Shown here piece after piece: positions 37,624 to 46,499 of a stretch of DNA of 64,000 nt. The DNA lies in contig NZ_CP143624.1 of the NCBI RefSeq assembly GCF_050038885.1, positions 4,712,001 through 4,776,000 on the forward strand. Direction: 5' to 3'. The stretch is from Myxococcus flavus. Lineage in GTDB: Bacteria; Myxococcota; Myxococcia; Myxococcales; Myxococcaceae. Positions within the stretch are counted from its first letter, which is position 1. Every line of letters begins with the position of its first letter. Below the pieces are notes generated by a model, which was not told the DNA's origin, made no database searches, and worked only from the letters and a program-made list of their open reading frames with translations. A program made the translations under genes and the position numbers.

Positions 37624-39012
37624 TCAGGCCGTGAGCTTGCTGGGCTCGGGCCGCTCCGCGCCGAAGTCGCCGATGAGGTACTTGCCGGAGAAGCACGCGG
37701 TGCAGAAGCTGCCGCGCTCCGGGTCGCCCACGGCGCGGCCCAGGCCCTCCAGGGAGATGTAGCCGAGCGAGTCCGCCGTCACGTACGTGGCAATCTCCTC
37801 CAGCGTGTGCGTCGCGGCGATGAGCTCCTGGCGGCTCGGCGTGTCGATGCCGTAGTAGCAGGGCCACTTCGTGGGCGGCGAGGAGATGCGCAGGTGCACC
37901 TCCACCGCGCCCGCGGCCTTGATCATCTTCACGATTTTGCGGCTCGTGGTGCCGCGGACAATGGAGTCGTCCACCACCACCACGCGCTTGCCCTTGAGCA
38001 CCTGGCGCACCGCGGACAGCTTCAGCTTCACGCCGAAGTGGCGGATGGACTGCTGCGGCTCGATGAAGGTGCGGCCCACGTAGTGGCTGCGGATGAGGCC
38101 CACGTCGTAGGGAATGCCGCTCGCCTGCGCGAAGCCGATGGCCGCCGGCACGCCCGAGTCCGGCACCGCGATGACCAGGTCCGCGTTGGGCGCGGGCTGC
38201 TCACGGGCCAGCTGCCGGCCCAGCTCCTTGCGCACTTCATAGACGTTGCTGCCGAACAGCGTGGAGTCCGGCCGGGCGAAGTACACGTGCTCGAAGATGC
38301 AGCGCGCCTGCCGCGGGGGCTCCGCGAAGGGCTTGCTGGTGCGCAGCAGCCCGTTCTCGATGACGAGCAGCTCGCCCGGCTCCAGCTCGCGGACGATTTC
38401 CGCCTCGATGAGGTCCAGCGCGGTGGACTCGCTGGCCAGCACGTAGGCGCCTTCCTTCATCCGCCCCAGCACCAGCGGCCGGATGCCGTGCGGGTCCCTC
38501 ACCGCGACGAGCTTGTCCTCCGTGAGCACCAGCAGGCTGTAGGCGCCCGTCACCTTGCGCAGCGCCTCCACGATTTTCTGCTCGAAGGTCGGCTGCTTGG
38601 AGCGGGCCAGCAGGTGCAGGATGACTTCCGTGTCCGCGTCCGACTGGAAGATGGCGCCGTCGGCCTCGAGCTGCTGCTTCAGCTCGGCCGCGTTCACCAG
38701 GTTGCCGTTGTGCGCGATGGCGCACTGCCCGCCCGCGTACTGCACGAAGAGCGGCTGAGCGTTCTTGAGCGCGCTGCCTCCCGCGGTGGAGTAGCGCACG
38801 TGGCCGATGGCCGCCTGCCCGGGCAGGCCGGCGAGCACCGGCGCGTCGAAGATGTCGGCGACGAGTCCCATCTGCCGGTGGGCACGCAGCCCCATCCCGT
38901 CAGAGGCGACGATGCCCGCGGACTCCTGTCCCCGGTGCTGGAGGGCATGCAGCCCCAGGTACGTCAGGTTGGAGGCCTCGGCGTGCCCCACGATTCCGAA
39001 GATGCCGCACAT
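37624..39012 (-). CDS. purF: Amidophosphoribosyltransferase
   Basis: 462 aa. First committed step of purine synthesis: PRPP plus glutamine to phosphoribosylamine. After Met removal the N-terminal Cys of MCGIFGIVGH is the glutaminase nucleophile, which fixes ATG 39012 as the start. Other motifs are LQHRGQESAGI, HNGNLVN, the PRPP loop VVVVDDSIVRGTT, and GSFCTACFSGKY, whose cysteines match Fe-S or Zn-binding PurF forms. Confidence 0.96.
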   Translation of the reverse strand: MCGIFGIVGHAEASNLTYLGLHALQHRGQESAGIVASDGMGLRAHRQMGLVADIFDAPVLAGLPGQAAIGHVRYSTAGGSALKNAQPLFVQYAGGQCAIAHNGNLVNAAELKQQLEADGAIFQSDADTEVILHLLARSKQPTFEQKIVEALRKVTGAYSLLVLTEDKLVAVRDPHGIRPLVLGRMKEGAYVLASESTALDLIEAEIVRELEPGELLVIENGLLRTSKPFAEPPRQARCIFEHVYFARPDSTLFGSNVYEVRKELGRQLAREQPAPNADLVIAVPDSGVPAAIGFAQASGIPYDVGLIRSHYVGRTFIEPQQSIRHFGVKLKLSAVRQVLKGKRVVVVDDSIVRGTTSRKIVKMIKAAGAVEVHLRISSPPTKWPCYYGIDTPSRQELIAATHTLEEIATYVTADSLGYISLEGLGRAVGDPERGSFCTACFSGKYLIGDFGAERPEPSKLTA

Positions 39013-39156
39013 GGCGCGCTGCCTTACTCCTTTCGAGCGGTGAGCGGAACAGGAACGCATGCCCCTCTGGTGGGTATTCCACCCGACGCCAGAGTCGTTT
39101 CATGTGGGCAGTCAGGCGTCCCAAAGCCCCGGCCCTGCGGTTAGTCTGGCTCGCGC

Positions 39157-40467
39157 ATGGCTTCTTCGCGACTGGCCCGCTGGCGTTCCCTGTTTCCCCT
39201 GGTGTTGCTCACCGTGGGCGCCGCGTATGCGCTGGCGTCCTGGAACTGGTGTGGCAGCTGGGCGGAGCGCGCGCCCGTGTTGGTGTCGCAGGTGCGCGGT
39301 GAAGGGCCCCTGCGCGCGGGAGCGGCGAAGGTGCTGCTCGCACCGCCCTTCCCGGTGGTGGTGGCCGGCTACAACCCGCCCCGGCCCGAGGCGAGCCAGG
39401 CAGTCGTACCGCTCCATGCGCGCGCGGTGGTGCTGGAGACCGGTGGGACGCGCGTGGGGCTGGTGTCGCTGGACCTGCTGCTCGTCCCCGACGTGCTGGC
39501 CGCGCGCGTGCGCGAGCGGGCGAAGGCGTCGGGGCTGGGCGACGTGTTGGTGCTGGCCACCCATACGCACTCGTCGCTGGGGGGCTATGACTCGCGGCTG
39601 GTGGCCCAGCTGTCGGGCACGGGGCGCTACCGCGAGGACGTGGTGGAGGTCATCACCGCCGCCGCGAGTGACGCGCTGGCCCAGGCGGCCGCCGCGCTGA
39701 CGCCGGTGTCGCTGGAGGTGGGGGAGGCCCGGAAGCCGGGCTTCGTCACCTCCCGCAGCGGCGGCGCGGTGCCGGATGGGACGCTGACGCGCGCGGTGCT
39801 GCGTGGGCCGGAGGCCGCGGTGGCGGAGCTGCTGTTCTTCGCCGCGCATCCGACATTGGTGCCGCGCCGCAGGGCCTTCGTGGACCCGGACTACCCCGGC
39901 CGGCTCAGCGCGCTGCGCGAGGAGGAGGGCAGCGGCGTGACGCTGGTGTTGCAGGGCGCGCTGGGCAACGCATCGGTGGCGTACGCGAAGGGGCAGGGGC
40001 TGGAGCGCGTGTCGGGGTTCGCGCAGGCGATGGCGAAGCTCGCGGGCAGCGCGACCCTGTCGCCGGTGGGGGAGACGGTGCGCCTGGCCCTGGCGCGGGC
40101 CGACGCCGCGATGCCTCGCCCGGACGCGTCGCGGCTGGTGCCGTCGTTGACGCGGGCCGCGGGGGACAACCTGCTGTGTGGCTCCGCGCCGCGGGTGGCG
40201 GAGGTGGGCGCGCTGGTGCTGGGGCCGCTGGAGCTGGTGGCGGTGCCGGGCGAGCCCAGCGTGGCCGCGGGCCTGGAGTTGCTGCGGCGCACGGGCGCCA
40301 CAGGGGTGCTCGGGCTGGCGGACGGCTACGTGGGCTACGTGGAGACGGCGGCGAACGTGGAGGCCGGCCGGGGGGAGTCCCGGATGCAGTACTTCGGGCC
40401 CGCGTTGCTGGAGCGGCTGAGCGTGGCGGCCGAGCTCGTGGCGGGAGCGGCCGGCTTCACGCCGTGA
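39157..40467 (+). CDS. Exported protein related to neutral ceramidases
   Basis: 436 aa. An N-terminal hydrophobic segment (about 12-30) suggests a signal anchor or signal peptide. The neutral/alkaline non-lysosomal ceramidase N-terminal pattern is visible: AGAAKVLLAPPFPVVVAGY, VGLVSLDLLLVPD, and THTHSSLGG (zinc-binding HTH type). Later stretches FFAAHPTLVPR, DPDYPG and LQGALGNASV also fit. It is shorter than typical ceramidases (about 650 aa or more), as in the truncated bacterial subgroup. Sphingolipids occur in Myxococcus, so a lipid amide substrate is plausible. Confidence 0.75.
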   Translation: MASSRLARWRSLFPLVLLTVGAAYALASWNWCGSWAERAPVLVSQVRGEGPLRAGAAKVLLAPPFPVVVAGYNPPRPEASQAVVPLHARAVVLETGGTRVGLVSLDLLLVPDVLAARVRERAKASGLGDVLVLATHTHSSLGGYDSRLVAQLSGTGRYREDVVEVITAAASDALAQAAAALTPVSLEVGEARKPGFVTSRSGGAVPDGTLTRAVLRGPEAAVAELLFFAAHPTLVPRRRAFVDPDYPGRLSALREEEGSGVTLVLQGALGNASVAYAKGQGLERVSGFAQAMAKLAGSATLSPVGETVRLALARADAAMPRPDASRLVPSLTRAAGDNLLCGSAPRVAEVGALVLGPLELVAVPGEPSVAAGLELLRRTGATGVLGLADGYVGYVETAANVEAGRGESRMQYFGPALLERLSVAAELVAGAAGFTP

Positions 40468-40475
40468 GGCGACGG

Positions 40476-40504
40476 GCGCCGCGGGCATCGCTGTCCCGCG
40501 GCGC
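40476..40504. terminator. Bidirectional hairpin between ceramidase-like gene and yhbY
   Basis: GCGCCGCGGG (40476-40485) and CCCGCGGCGC (40495-40504) form a perfect 10-bp stem with a 9-base loop. It lies between convergent genes. No U-tract is evident. Confidence 0.65.
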
Positions 40505-40513
40505 GGAGGCTGG

Positions 40514-40804
40514 CTAGAGCTTCTCGAACTTGGAGTCCTTCTTGCGCTTCTTGAACAGGAGCGCGGTGCGGCCCAGGAGCTGCGCGAGGTCGGACTGGGT
40601 GCCCTCGGCGATGCGCTGGGCGGCCTCCTGGCGCGTCTCCGGGCCCTCGTTGATTTTCACCTTGATGAGCTCGTGGTCATGCAGCGCCTGTTCGACGGCG
40701 GCGATGACACCTTCGGTGACGCCGGCCTGGCCGACGATGACCACCGGCTCCAGGTGGTGTCCTAGCGCGCGCAGGTGGCGGCGTTGCTTCCCAGTGAGCG
40801 GCAC
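40514..40804 (-). CDS. yhbY: CRM-domain RNA-binding protein YhbY
   Basis: 96 aa, one CRM domain. It begins with LTGKQRRHLRALGHHLEPVV and has the G-x-x-G loop GQAGVTEGV and the LLGRTALLFKKR strand. YhbY associates with pre-50S particles in other bacteria. The downstream gap to the large J-domain gene is short, but the two genes may be separate. Confidence 0.93.
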   Translation of the reverse strand: MPLTGKQRRHLRALGHHLEPVVIVGQAGVTEGVIAAVEQALHDHELIKVKINEGPETRQEAAQRIAEGTQSDLAQLLGRTALLFKKRKKDSKFEKL

Positions 40805-40866
40805 GGTGCTTCTCTCCTTCGTGGTTTCGGGCGGGGCCTCCAGGGCCCCACGGTGGGGGGCGCACC

Positions 40867-43533
40867 CTACTTCTTCTGCGACGCCATGCGGATCTCCCGC
40901 TGCGCGTCGATGTGGTCCGGCTGGAGCTCCACGGTGCGCTTGAAGTGCTTGAGCGCCCCGGTCGCATCACCGCTCAGCTTGGCGATGACCCCGAGGAAGT
41001 AGTGCGCGGGCGCGCAGCGCTCGTTGCGTTTGATGGCGTTCTGGATTTCCCGGAAGGCTTCGGGCTGGGCGGCCTTCTTGTCCGCCGCCGTGAAGAAGCG
41101 GGCGTAGCCGCGCCACGCGTAGAACTCCGCTTCGTCCGGGTTCAGCTTGATGGCCTCGTCCAGCATCTTCACGGCGTCGGCGAACTTGCGCGCCTTGACC
41201 AGGATGCAGGCCTTCTGGAACAGCTCCTCCGCCATGAGGATGCCGTTGACGTCCACGCCGTCGCCGCTGCCGCCGCTCTTGAGCTCCTCGAGGTAGCTCG
41301 CGCGGCTGTTGTCGTCGGAGAGCGTGCGGTAGGCGTCGCCGATGTACCCGAAGACCTCGGCCTTCAGCTTCTCCAGCTCCGGCGGCGCGCCGGGCGGCAG
41401 GGTGTCCGGGTGGTACAGCTTGGCCAGCCGGAAGTACGCGACCTTCACCGCGCTGGAGTTCGTCTGCTCCGTCAGCCCGAGCCGCTGGAAGTGGTTCTGC
41501 TGCTTCATCGCCACCGTGAGCTGGCGCAGGGCGGGAATCTCGTCCGCGCCCGGCGCATTCGCGGGGGTCGCCGCGGCGCCTTGCGTGGACAGGGCAGGCG
41601 GCGGGCGAGGCTGCGCCGCGCCAGGGGGGCGGGCTCCGGGGCCGGCGGCAGGAGCGGGCCCCGCGGGGCGTCCAGCGGTGGCGCCCGGGCCGGCGACAGG
41701 CGCCGCGGGCTGCTGCGCGCCTGGGGCGGCGCCCACGACAGGGACGGGGTGGGGCGCTCCGGGACCCGCGTTCGGGGCGGCGGCCGTCGGGGGACGCTGC
41801 GCCGCCGCGGATGGGCCACCCGCGACGCCAGGGCCCGCGACAGGCTGTCCCGGGGTGACCGGACCTCCCGCGGGGCGTTGGGCTCCCGCCGCGCCACCGG
41901 GGCCTGGAGGAGGCGGTCCCCCCGCGACGGGCCCGGTACCCGCCGAGGGCTGGGGGCCTGCTCCCACGGGACGTGGCGCTCCCGGGCCACCCGCGGGCTG
42001 TGCGCCCCTGGCGACGTTCGGGCCCGCGACAGGCGTGGCACCCGCGACGTTGGCACCGGCCGCCGATGCCGCGGGGCGTGGCGCGGCTCCTGGCTGTGGG
42101 CCACCGGTGCCCGCGGCGCGGGCCGTGGCCTGCCCCGCGAACGACACCGCATCCAGCTCCTTGAGCAGGAAGGCGAGCCGCAGCAGGTGGTCGGTGTCCT
42201 GCGGGAAGTCCGTGAGCAACTGCGCGACCGACCGCACGCCGTCGATGACCGTGAGCGCGCGCACCTCATGCGGCGTGAGGCGCAGCTCGCTCGCGGCCAC
42301 GACGCCGCCGGACTTCATGATGGGAAGCTGGAGCACCGGCGCCAGCCTGCGCTTGAGGTCCGCCGAGGGCGTGCGGCGCACCGTGTCGCTCAGCACCGCC
42401 CACCGGTTGCCCAGCGGCATCGCCTTGTGGGAGGGCAGGTCCTTCAGCTCGAAGGTGAAGGTGCCCGCCTCGGCCTTGAGGCCGCGGGAGAGGATGCTCC
42501 CCGCGCGCTGCGCCAGGAACGTGAAGGCCGTGGCTGGCTGCAGCAGGCCCAGTCCGAAGAGCGCGGAGAGCAGGTCCCCACCGAAGCGCTCCAGCGTGGG
42601 CGTGGCCTGCTGGAGTTGTTCGGGCGTGAGCAGCTTGCCCGCCACGAGGGACGGACCGAGCGCCTCCTCCGGATGGGTGGAGTCGACGAACTCCGGGTTG
42701 CCCTTGCGGAAGTGAATCTGGATGGTGCGGTCCGCCAGCGTCAGCGTGAGCAGACCCGTCTGCTCACGCGCGGCGATGCGGCCATACAGGCGGAAGGGGG
42801 AGTACTGCTCCAGCGGACCCCGGGCCGGAATCTCCGGTGCGCTGTCATCGCCTTCCACGGCGGGGACCGCCACTGGCACAGGCGCTGGTGCCGCGGCGGC
42901 GGGGCTCGGGGCGGTGGTGGGGGCCTGGGGCGTTTGCGCGGGGCCCGCCCCGGGCGGCCGTTGAGCGGCGCCAGCAGGAGGCCGTGCCGCCTGCGCCGGG
43001 GCCATGGGGCGCCGTGCGGGGTCCATGCTGGCTCGGGCACCCGGACCGGCCATGGGGGCTGCACCCGGGCCCGCCATGGGTCTGGCACCCGGGCCGGCCA
43101 TGGGCGCTGCGCCCGGGCCCGCCATGGGCCTGACGCCGGGGCCCGCCGTGGGCACTGCACCCGGACCGGCCATGGGGGCCGCGCCTGGACCCGCGACGGG
43201 CCTGGCACCCGGGCCGGCCATGGGGGCCGCGCCTGGACCCGCGGCAGGCATGGTGCCGGGCATCGGTGCCGCACCGGGGGCGGCGGAAACCTGGCCGCCG
43301 GGCGAGGCAGCGGGCGGCGGCGCACCGGGGCCCCACAGCTCACGGGGGATGACCTCCCGGGCTTCCTCGAAGCGCCATGGGAAGGCGAAGTTGAGCCCGT
43401 CCACGGACATCTGGAGCCGGCCCTGGATGGCACCGCTCTCGATGAGCAGCTCGATGGTCGGCAGGGTGAGCGGCCCCCACATGGTGCCCCTGTCGTTGCG
43501 GACCCAGTACTGCCGGACCTCACCCTCCGCCAT
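40867..43533 (-). CDS. GYF-like/DUF4388/J-domain/TPR fusion protein with tandem repeat
   Basis: 888 aa, soluble. In order: a GYF_2-like N-terminal module (about 8-55, YWVRNDRGTMWGPLTL), a Pro/Ala/Gly repeat region (about 70-225), a DUF4388/PATAN-like domain (about 235-450), a second Pro/Gly/Ala linker (about 480-665), a J-domain with the HPD motif in KLYHPDTLPP (about 675-745), and TPR-like repeats at the C-terminus (AEELFQKACILVKARKFADA, HYFLGVIAKLSGDATGALKHF). The HPD motif implies contact with a DnaK-type chaperone. Such mosaics are common in myxobacteria; the process served is unknown. Confidence 0.88.
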   Translation of the reverse strand: MAEGEVRQYWVRNDRGTMWGPLTLPTIELLIESGAIQGRLQMSVDGLNFAFPWRFEEAREVIPRELWGPGAPPPAASPGGQVSAAPGAAPMPGTMPAAGPGAAPMAGPGARPVAGPGAAPMAGPGAVPTAGPGVRPMAGPGAAPMAGPGARPMAGPGAAPMAGPGARASMDPARRPMAPAQAARPPAGAAQRPPGAGPAQTPQAPTTAPSPAAAAPAPVPVAVPAVEGDDSAPEIPARGPLEQYSPFRLYGRIAAREQTGLLTLTLADRTIQIHFRKGNPEFVDSTHPEEALGPSLVAGKLLTPEQLQQATPTLERFGGDLLSALFGLGLLQPATAFTFLAQRAGSILSRGLKAEAGTFTFELKDLPSHKAMPLGNRWAVLSDTVRRTPSADLKRRLAPVLQLPIMKSGGVVAASELRLTPHEVRALTVIDGVRSVAQLLTDFPQDTDHLLRLAFLLKELDAVSFAGQATARAAGTGGPQPGAAPRPAASAAGANVAGATPVAGPNVARGAQPAGGPGAPRPVGAGPQPSAGTGPVAGGPPPPGPGGAAGAQRPAGGPVTPGQPVAGPGVAGGPSAAAQRPPTAAAPNAGPGAPHPVPVVGAAPGAQQPAAPVAGPGATAGRPAGPAPAAGPGARPPGAAQPRPPPALSTQGAAATPANAPGADEIPALRQLTVAMKQQNHFQRLGLTEQTNSSAVKVAYFRLAKLYHPDTLPPGAPPELEKLKAEVFGYIGDAYRTLSDDNSRASYLEELKSGGSGDGVDVNGILMAEELFQKACILVKARKFADAVKMLDEAIKLNPDEAEFYAWRGYARFFTAADKKAAQPEAFREIQNAIKRNERCAPAHYFLGVIAKLSGDATGALKHFKRTVELQPDHIDAQREIRMASQKK
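43033..43248 (-). repeat. Nine 24-bp tandem repeats coding for an 8-residue unit
   Basis: Residues 96-167 of the J-domain protein consist of nine copies of P-[MAVT]-A-G-P-G-[AV]-[ARV]. The last residue alternates mostly between Ala and Arg, giving a 48-bp higher-order period. In-frame length changes would preserve the protein, so copy number may vary between strains. Confidence 0.85.
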
Positions 43534-43632
43534 GCGCGGCCTTGCTCCTTCGTCCTGCGAGAAAAGAGAACCCTACCCCTGTCCTCCGGCACATCAAAGC
43601 AGACGGCCGGAGCGCGAGCCCCTTACTTCGAG

Positions 43633-44445
43633 TCAGGGCGCCGCGCCATCCAGTGCCGCCAGTCCGAGCGCTGCCAGACATGCCGCGTCCGCCTTCTGTT
43701 CAGCCGGCGGGTCGAAGCAGTAGACCTCGCTGTCGAAGACCTTGCACAGCCCGTCCGGGGTGGCGGCGCATGCCGACTTGGAGAACGCGGTGGTGCAGCC
43801 GTACCCACACACCGGGCCCAGCTCGCTGTTCTTGCACTGTGGCGCGGGCAGGTTGCGCTTCCATGCGCACAGGGCCGCGGGGGACGGGTCGAAGCAGGTG
43901 ATGCGGCCACTGGCCAGCTTGCAGACGCCCGCCGGCGTCCGGGCGCAGCGCACGCCCTCCGAGGCGTTGACGCAGCCGTAGCCACACGTCAGCTCCACGC
44001 TATTGCTGTGGCACTCCGCGCGGGGCGTGTCCTTGCCGTACACGGCGAAGACGACGGCGGGCGGGTCGAAGCACTGCACCGCGCCACCGTGGCCCCGACA
44101 GACGCCCGCGGGCGACTTCGCGCACTTCACGCTGCCCGGCTGGGTCGCGCAGTTGTAGCCACACGCCACCACCCCATCGATGCTCTTGCACTCGGGCTCC
44201 GGCAGCGCCGCGCCATAGGCCTTCTGCACGTAGGCCGGCGGGTCGAAGCAGACCGACTGTCCGTCAATGACCTGGCAGTGGCCCTGGGGCGTCTGCGCGC
44301 ACTGCACCCGCTGTCCGTCCGACTTGCACTTGTAGCCGCAGGACACCTTGCCATCGATGGCGCGGCACGTGGGGGCGGACGGGTCCTGCGGAATCGGAAC
44401 CGAGCCCAGGGTGAGCGCCAGCACGGTGATGAGGGGAGCGAGCAC
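43633..44445 (-). CDS. Exported protein of four Cys-rich repeats
   Basis: 270 aa. A signal peptide (about 1-20) is followed by four imperfect repeats of about 55-60 residues. Each has the pattern C-x6-12-CGYxC, then C-AxTPxGxC and CFDPP, i.e. six cysteines per unit, probably three disulfides. No known domain name comes to mind. The fold is likely a disulfide-stabilised repeat in the periplasm or on the surface. It precedes the J-domain gene on the same strand at about 100 bp. Confidence 0.85.
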   Translation of the reverse strand: MLAPLITVLALTLGSVPIPQDPSAPTCRAIDGKVSCGYKCKSDGQRVQCAQTPQGHCQVIDGQSVCFDPPAYVQKAYGAALPEPECKSIDGVVACGYNCATQPGSVKCAKSPAGVCRGHGGAVQCFDPPAVVFAVYGKDTPRAECHSNSVELTCGYGCVNASEGVRCARTPAGVCKLASGRITCFDPSPAALCAWKRNLPAPQCKNSELGPVCGYGCTTAFSKSACAATPDGLCKVFDSEVYCFDPPAEQKADAACLAALGLAALDGAAP

Positions 44446-44580
44446 GGGGACCTCGGCGGGGGGAGCGGAGACTTCCCTGCATTGACGCCCAAGGCACGCG
44501 ATGACGCAAGAAGCGGGCGGTCATGGGCGGCGGACCGTGCTCGTGGTAGCCAGTCGCCGCCCGCGAGGAGGTTCATCCCG

Positions 44581-45357
44581 GTGGACGTAGATGTTGGCGC
44601 GCTGCAACTCATCCTGCTGTGCCTCGCCGCGCTGACCGCCGGCATGGTGGATGCCATCGCGGGTGGGGGCGGGCTCATCTCCCTGCCCGCGCTCCTGGCC
44701 GTCGGTCTGCCACCGCACGTGGCGCTGGGGACCAACAAGGGACAGTCCGTCTTCGGCTCCTTCGCCGCGCTGGTGCGCTTCTCCCGCGCGGGCCTGGTCG
44801 ATGGGACGCTGGCGCGCGTGACGTTCCCCTTCGGCCTGGGCGGCGCCTTCGCGGGGGCCGCGCTGGTGCTGCTGGTGAAGCCGGAGGTGCTCAAGCCGCT
44901 GGTGCTGGTGCTCCTCATCGCGGTGGCGGTGTTCCTCGCGTTCCGCAAGGCGCCGCGTCCCGGGGACAGGCCGGAGCCCGGTCCGCCGCCGCGCGCCCGG
45001 GCGATTGGCGCGCTCATCGCGCTGGTCATCGGCGCCTATGACGGCTTCTTCGGGCCGGGGACGGGCACCTTCCTCATCGTGGCCTTCTCGTCCCTGCTGG
45101 GCCATGGCCTGGCCCGCGCGTCCGCGGATGCGAAGGTGGTGAACTTCGCCTCCAACCTCGCCTCCGTGGCGCTGTTCGCCCTCAAGGGCGTGGTGCTGTG
45201 GAAGGTCGCGCTGCCCATGGCCGGCGCGCAGTTCGCCGGCGCGTACCTGGGCGCGCACCTGGCGGTGAAGGGCGGCGACAGGCTGGTGCGCAAGGTGGTG
45301 CTGGGCGTGGTGCTGGCCCTGGTGCTCAAGCTGGGACACGACGTGGTGACGGGCTGA
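44581..45357 (+). CDS. TSUP (TauE/SafE) family membrane transporter
   Basis: 258 aa with seven to eight transmembrane helices. The two repeat motifs are clear: DAIAGGGGLISLPALLAVG in the first half and IGAYDGFFGPGTGTFLIVAFS in the second. TSUP proteins export or import sulfur-containing or organic anions; the substrate here is unknown. GTG 44581 has AGGAGG nine bases upstream, which decides the start within a much longer open frame. It ends 24 bp before a convergent gene. Confidence 0.92.
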   Translation: MDVDVGALQLILLCLAALTAGMVDAIAGGGGLISLPALLAVGLPPHVALGTNKGQSVFGSFAALVRFSRAGLVDGTLARVTFPFGLGGAFAGAALVLLVKPEVLKPLVLVLLIAVAVFLAFRKAPRPGDRPEPGPPPRARAIGALIALVIGAYDGFFGPGTGTFLIVAFSSLLGHGLARASADAKVVNFASNLASVALFALKGVVLWKVALPMAGAQFAGAYLGAHLAVKGGDRLVRKVVLGVVLALVLKLGHDVVTG

Positions 45358-45381
45358 GCGGCCCACCCACGCGCCGTCGTC

Positions 45382-45897
45382 TCAGCCGATGTGCACCAGC
45401 AGGGCCTCGCGGCGCTTCGCCACCTGGGCCACGAACTTCTGGAGCTCCTCGAAGTAGGAGAGCAGCTCCTCGAGCGGATCGACCTCCGTCTCGGGCTCGT
45501 CCCAGGTGCCGGGGTAGATGTCCTGGGCCTGCATGGCGGCCGTGTCGTAGCGCGCGCGCAGCGTCTTCTCCGTCACCTGCTGGAGCGCGGTGGCCAGTGC
45601 CTGCACCTGCGCGGGCGTGAAGATGCGCGCGGTGCCCTCGTCGGAGGGGATGTCGCCCACGTCCTCGCCGCCGCGCACCAGGAAGTCCAGCGGCGCGGCG
45701 CCCTCCCAGGGCGTCCCCGTCAGCAGGTACTGGAGGCCGTGCCAGGCCTCGCCGATGTCCAGCTCCAGGAACGCCGAGCCCTTCGGGTCACCGAAGTCCT
45801 CCTCGTCGTCGAGGAACGCCTCCAGCGACTCGGGAGCCTGGAGGAGGGCGGCGCGCTGGGCCTCGGTGGCGCTGCGCAGGGTGCAGAGCATCTCCAT
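45382..45897 (-). CDS. DUF1877 (YfbM-like) protein
   Basis: 171 aa. It has the DUF1877 layout: short N-terminal strand, then FLDDEEDF, LDIGEAWHGLQYLLTG and GGEDVGD, then the helical C-terminus ending in a YFEELQKFVAQVAK helix. Members are small cytoplasmic proteins of unknown function that are frequent in genomes with contact-dependent toxins. ATG 45897 was chosen; GAGG is about 10 bases upstream. Confidence 0.82.
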   Translation of the reverse strand: MEMLCTLRSATEAQRAALLQAPESLEAFLDDEEDFGDPKGSAFLELDIGEAWHGLQYLLTGTPWEGAAPLDFLVRGGEDVGDIPSDEGTARIFTPAQVQALATALQQVTEKTLRARYDTAAMQAQDIYPGTWDEPETEVDPLEELLSYFEELQKFVAQVAKRREALLVHIG

Positions 45898-46034
45898 TCG
45901 GTGTGACCTCGGCGGACCCGGCATGGGCAGGGTGAAGGCGCGGCGGACCTTACCAGTCCGCCGCGCGCCTGCGGAACCCACGACGACGGAACGTCCCGCC
46001 GTGGGTGCCCGGTCCTCCGCTTGCGCACCGGGGC

Positions 46035-46499
46035 TCAGGCGCGCAAGCGGCGGCCGAGGACGCCGAGCACCACCAGCGGCACCGCGAAGGGGAGGATGCG
46101 CCGCGCCCGGGTGCTCCAGGAGTCGACGCGGTCCCCGAGCATCATCAGCACCCAGTGGCGCGGGTAGTGGTCCGGGTAGCTGTAGGCGAGCTTGCGAATC
46201 GCGCCCGACAGTCCCCGCAGGGGCACGGCCGTGCTGAACACGGGAGGCATCTGCTTGTTGGAGCGGCCGTGCTTGAGCGCGGCGGGCTCCCCCGGCTGGC
46301 GCTCGGGCGGGAAGCGCGTGTTGGGCCAGGGCTCGGGCTTGCGCATCATCGGGACGCCCGGGCGGCGCGAGGGGTCCAGGTCGACGCCCCAGTAGCTGGG
46401 ACGCTTCACGGGCTGGAGGGACTGGTACGCCGAGCGCCGCAGAATCTGCTCCTGCGTGGCCACCTGGGGCATGGGTCGTTCCATCATCGCGGGCTCCAT
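46035..46499 (-). CDS. Small protein with C-terminal membrane segment
   Basis: 154 aa. It begins inside the stop of the alcohol dehydrogenase gene (TGATG), so translation is coupled. It is Pro/Arg-rich and polar for about 135 residues, then has a hydrophobic tail (LPFAVPLVVLGVLG) that may be a tail anchor. I do not recognise a family. The coupling suggests it attaches or helps the dehydrogenase, which is an inference. Confidence 0.7.
   Translation of the reverse strand: MEPAMMERPMPQVATQEQILRRSAYQSLQPVKRPSYWGVDLDPSRRPGVPMMRKPEPWPNTRFPPERQPGEPAALKHGRSNKQMPPVFSTAVPLRGLSGAIRKLAYSYPDHYPRHWVLMMLGDRVDSWSTRARRILPFAVPLVVLGVLGRRLRA

Noticed and set aside
40912..45357. A 1481-codon plus-strand open frame
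   Set aside because: Most of it is antisense to the J-domain and Cys-rich genes, with Arg/Gly-rich, motif-free translation. Only the last 259 codons (44581-45357), with their own Shine-Dalgarno sequence, are the real TSUP gene.
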